Under the pieces are notes generated by a model. The model searched no databases and had not been told where the DNA came from. It worked only from the letters and a program-made list of their open reading frames with translations. Positions 48,288-50,285 of a DNA stretch of 50,285 nucleotides are shown piece by piece. The DNA is taken from the NCBI GenBank assembly GCA_023433265.1, contig JAEZDR010000041.1, positions 1 to 50,285 on the forward strand, read 5' to 3'. The position numbers and the translations under genes were made by a program. The DNA is from Bacteroidota bacterium. Its GTDB lineage: Bacteria; Bacteroidota; Bacteroidia; Chitinophagales; Chitinophagaceae. Position 1 is the first letter of the stretch, and each line of letters opens with the position of its first letter.

Positions 48288-49749
48288 ATTTGCTAATTGC
48301 AACTGTATTGCTAATAGAAGTTGTAGGCAAACTGAAGAAAAAGGTCGAGCCTTCACCCGGCTGACTATCGAGTCCTATCCTTCCCCCGTGCTTCTCAATA
48401 ATTTGTGAACAGATGTAAAGGCCAATGCCAAACCCTGAAACCATTTTACTTTGGTGTTCCTCAACTCGATAGAATCTTTTAAATATCTTATCGTGGTGAA
48501 TCTTGTCAATCCCTATTCCCGAATCTGAAACAGCAACCCGGCTGAACCCATCTTTTTCCTTCACCTTAATTGCAATCGGCTTACCCGGTGATGAATATTT
48601 GATAGCGTTGTTTACAAGATTTATTATCACCTGGCCTATCCTATCCTTGTCAGCTACCACATCACCCCCTTCTGACGGGAAAAACTCAATTTGTACACCG
48701 GGATTGGTAAGCCGGGTATCTTCTATGATTTCTGAAATCAAATCATTCACATTAAAATGATTTGGCTGCATAATCAGTTTGCCGGATTCAATTTTCGTTA
48801 GATCCAATAAGTCGCCAACCAGCCTAACTATCTTTTCTACCAACCCTTCTGCTTTTTCCAGGAATTTATAAGTAGGAACAGTTTTTACTTGTGGATCCTG
48901 CATTAATAATTGTACATAACCTTTTAACGAAGTTAGAGGCGTCTTAAGTTCGTGGCTGGCAATGGAAAGAAAGTCGTTTTTCCTTTGTTCCTCTAATTTT
49001 CTTGCGGTAATATCGTTTACCAATAAAATATGGAGGGTTTCACTCTGCCCATTATGAACCTCAGCACAGCTAAGCTCAAGATATTGATTCTCGTTGTTCA
49101 GGATTTCCAGGTCCCGTTCATGGATCTCTGCGCTAATAAATTGCCTTACCGTATTCACCACATTGCTGCTAAACAAATCTGAAAGATGCAGGTTTAACTG
49201 GCCTATGTGTTTTAGTTTAAAAATACCTGCTGCCACCGCATTTGCCGCCACAATCCTGTTAGATACGTCCAACAACAAAGCGCCAATGGGTGCTTGGTTA
49301 AGAAAGGTGCCCAGTACTTCAAGAGGAGTTGTTATGGGTTGCGACGCTTGCCTGATAACATGGCTGTCGAGGTTTAGTTTTTTAAAATTCCTTCGCTGCC
49401 GTGTTTGTAACACAGCAGACTTATACGCAAGCTCAAATTCTTCATCAAAGAGAAGGCACCTTACGTTGTTTCCAATGTACGGTGCAAATAGAATCGCCTG
49501 TTTTAGGTATTTGTAATGCTCCTGCGTAGCAATCAGCAGAATCGAAATCAGGTTGTCCGCGACTACTATTTTCTGGATCGTCGAAATTGGCATTTCAACA
49601 GCCGGCCCTATTATTACTACGTCTGTTGTATTCAGGTTTGCACTTTCAAGATCACTCAGGTAAATAAATTTATCGTCGCTAGTTTCCGCAACTACCGATC
49701 TAACAGGTGTTTCAAATTCCCCAAGCCCTAGATGCAATACTGTAGCCAT
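48286..49749 (-). CDS. PAS sensor histidine kinase with divergent N-terminal domain
   Basis: 487 residues, no membrane segments. Residues 1-125 are a receiver-like alpha/beta domain with VVIIGPA where a response regulator would have its phosphoacceptor Asp, so the Asp appears to be missing. A PAS domain spans about 145-250 (NQAPIGALLLDVSNRIVAAN). HisKA has H266 in ASHELKTPLTSLKGY, and HATPase_c has the N-box NLVNNAIKYS, G1 DSGIGI and G2 GFGIGLYI. It is a soluble sensor kinase; its partner is not nearby. Stop codons of this gene and the terminator of the CSD gene overlap. Confidence 0.9.
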   Translation of the reverse strand: MATVLHLGLGEFETPVRSVVAETSDDKFIYLSDLESANLNTTDVVIIGPAVEMPISTIQKIVVADNLISILLIATQEHYKYLKQAILFAPYIGNNVRCLLFDEEFELAYKSAVLQTRQRRNFKKLNLDSHVIRQASQPITTPLEVLGTFLNQAPIGALLLDVSNRIVAANAVAAGIFKLKHIGQLNLHLSDLFSSNVVNTVRQFISAEIHERDLEILNNENQYLELSCAEVHNGQSETLHILLVNDITARKLEEQRKNDFLSIASHELKTPLTSLKGYVQLLMQDPQVKTVPTYKFLEKAEGLVEKIVRLVGDLLDLTKIESGKLIMQPNHFNVNDLISEIIEDTRLTNPGVQIEFFPSEGGDVVADKDRIGQVIINLVNNAIKYSSPGKPIAIKVKEKDGFSRVAVSDSGIGIDKIHHDKIFKRFYRVEEHQSKMVSGFGIGLYICSQIIEKHGGRIGLDSQPGEGSTFFFSLPTTSISNTVAISK

Positions 49750-49751
49750 AA

Positions 49752-50285
49752 TTAATCGGAAAGCAATGGCTGCTCCATTAAAGTTCTTCCAATCCAGGTA
49801 AATAATAAATCTGTAGTAGGACTCATTACATGCGAAGCCCTTGCATCTCGAAGAAGCATACCCAGGTAACTGTTGCTAGCGTATCCAATCCCGCCAGCCA
49901 GGGTCATAGCTTCATTCACAGTGTCTACTGCACAATCTGCTACCATCGCCTTTGCAGCCAGAACGGATGGCAACGATTCGGGTTCCCCCCTGTCCGCGCT
50001 TAAAGCTGCCGCATAAATAAGCTGTCGCGTTGCTTCCAGCCTCCCCCACATAGTACCTATGCGATGTTGCAGTAACGGTACTGACGAAAGCCGAACACCG
50101 TTGTGAGAATAAGTCCTCTTTTTTATCGTGTTTTCCGCTTCTCTCATCGCTGCTGCTGCAATACCCAAATAGGTTCCTGCCATTGCCATTAAAAAATAAG
50201 GGGCAACGATATTAAAGATGTACCACAACTGATCACCCTTTTCACCCAGGACCTGCCTTTCTTTTATCCTCACATAGTCCAGGTC
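49752..50285 (-). CDS. Acyl-CoA dehydrogenase family protein, C-terminal part (cut by window end)
   Basis: 178 residues are visible; the frame stays open to 50285, so the 5' end lies outside the window and no start can be given. The C-terminal helical domain of acyl-CoA dehydrogenases is recognisable: GTYLGIAAAAMREAENTIKKR, the ATRQLIYAAA helix, AKAMVADCAVDTVNEAMTLAGGIGY (substrate and FAD contacts) and LLRDARASHVMSPTTDLLFTWIGR. The substrate chain cannot be inferred without the rest. Its stop lies 2 nt before the histidine kinase start, so the two are probably co-transcribed. Confidence 0.85.
   Translation of the reverse strand, partial: DLDYVRIKERQVLGEKGDQLWYIFNIVAPYFLMAMAGTYLGIAAAAMREAENTIKKRTYSHNGVRLSSVPLLQHRIGTMWGRLEATRQLIYAAALSADRGEPESLPSVLAAKAMVADCAVDTVNEAMTLAGGIGYASNSYLGMLLRDARASHVMSPTTDLLFTWIGRTLMEQPLLSD

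Noticed and set aside
1..50285. CRISPR array, insertion sequence, prophage or integrase site
   Set aside because: No spaced direct repeats, transposase, integrase or phage structural genes were seen in any frame.

Overview
The window looks like chromosomal DNA from a member of the Bacteroidota, most likely the Chitinophagia/Chitinophagaceae (the rank is my inference). Reasons: several genes are preceded by the Bacteroidota -7 element TAnnTTTG, in one case with a well-spaced TTTG -33 element; there is a secreted protein with a type IX secretion (T9SS) C-terminal signal and a small PID-CTERM-like protein; Rho has the long charged N-terminal insertion of this phylum; and the families DUF2911, DUF4476, DUF6252-like and short-form AMP nucleosidase are typical of it. 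Coding density is high, and no phage, transposon or CRISPR array is visible.

Layout. 0.2-6 kb: a PID-CTERM-like small protein, pyrR, a tRNA-Val(UAC) with a strong promoter and terminator, priA, a glycosyltransferase and a DUF2911 protein. 6.4-15.3 kb: a tightly packed five-gene plus-strand operon (junctions of 1-nt overlap, 3 nt, 2 nt and 4-nt overlap). It encodes a beta-propeller lipoprotein, a phosphoesterase / kinase-like / outer-membrane-barrel fusion, an HD-domain protein fused to a Pycsar-effector (DUF5706) membrane domain, polyphosphate kinase PPK1, and a membrane class III nucleotidyl cyclase. 15.3-23 kb: AMP nucleosidase, an orphan HsdR-N nuclease-like protein, an M1 aminopeptidase, a DUF4476 protein with truA, an L,D-transpeptidase and hppD. 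23.5-31.3 kb: a 1317-residue T9SS cargo protein, a small lipoprotein, an MscS channel, tRNA-Phe(GAA) and asnS. 31.6-39.9 kb: rho, a lipoprotein, the mnmH-selD selenium-tRNA pair with an AIM24 protein, a DUF885 metallopeptidase, a GNAT acetyltransferase and a dCMP deaminase. 40-47.5 kb: a membrane histidine kinase, an Rrf2 regulator and a complete sufBCDS-sufE-DUF59 operon, all on the minus strand. 47.8-50.3 kb: a cold-shock-domain protein, a PAS histidine kinase, and the C-terminal part of an acyl-CoA dehydrogenase cut by the window edge.

How genes work together. The most distinctive unit is the five-gene operon. It puts a nucleotide cyclase, an HD-plus-Pycsar-type membrane protein and polyphosphate synthesis in one transcript with two envelope proteins, which suggests a membrane signalling module joining cyclic nucleotides and polyphosphate. 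The cyclase keeps its metal and transition-state residues but lacks the usual adenine- or guanine-selecting residues, so its product cannot be predicted. The suf cluster is a self-contained Fe-S assembly operon with a cysteine-bearing Rrf2 regulator at its distal end. mnmH and selD form the minimal pathway for 2-selenouridine in tRNA; no selenocysteine genes are in the window.

Both tRNA genes carry one mismatched acceptor-stem pair (1:72 in tRNA-Val, 5:68 in tRNA-Phe), which should be checked against reads or relatives.
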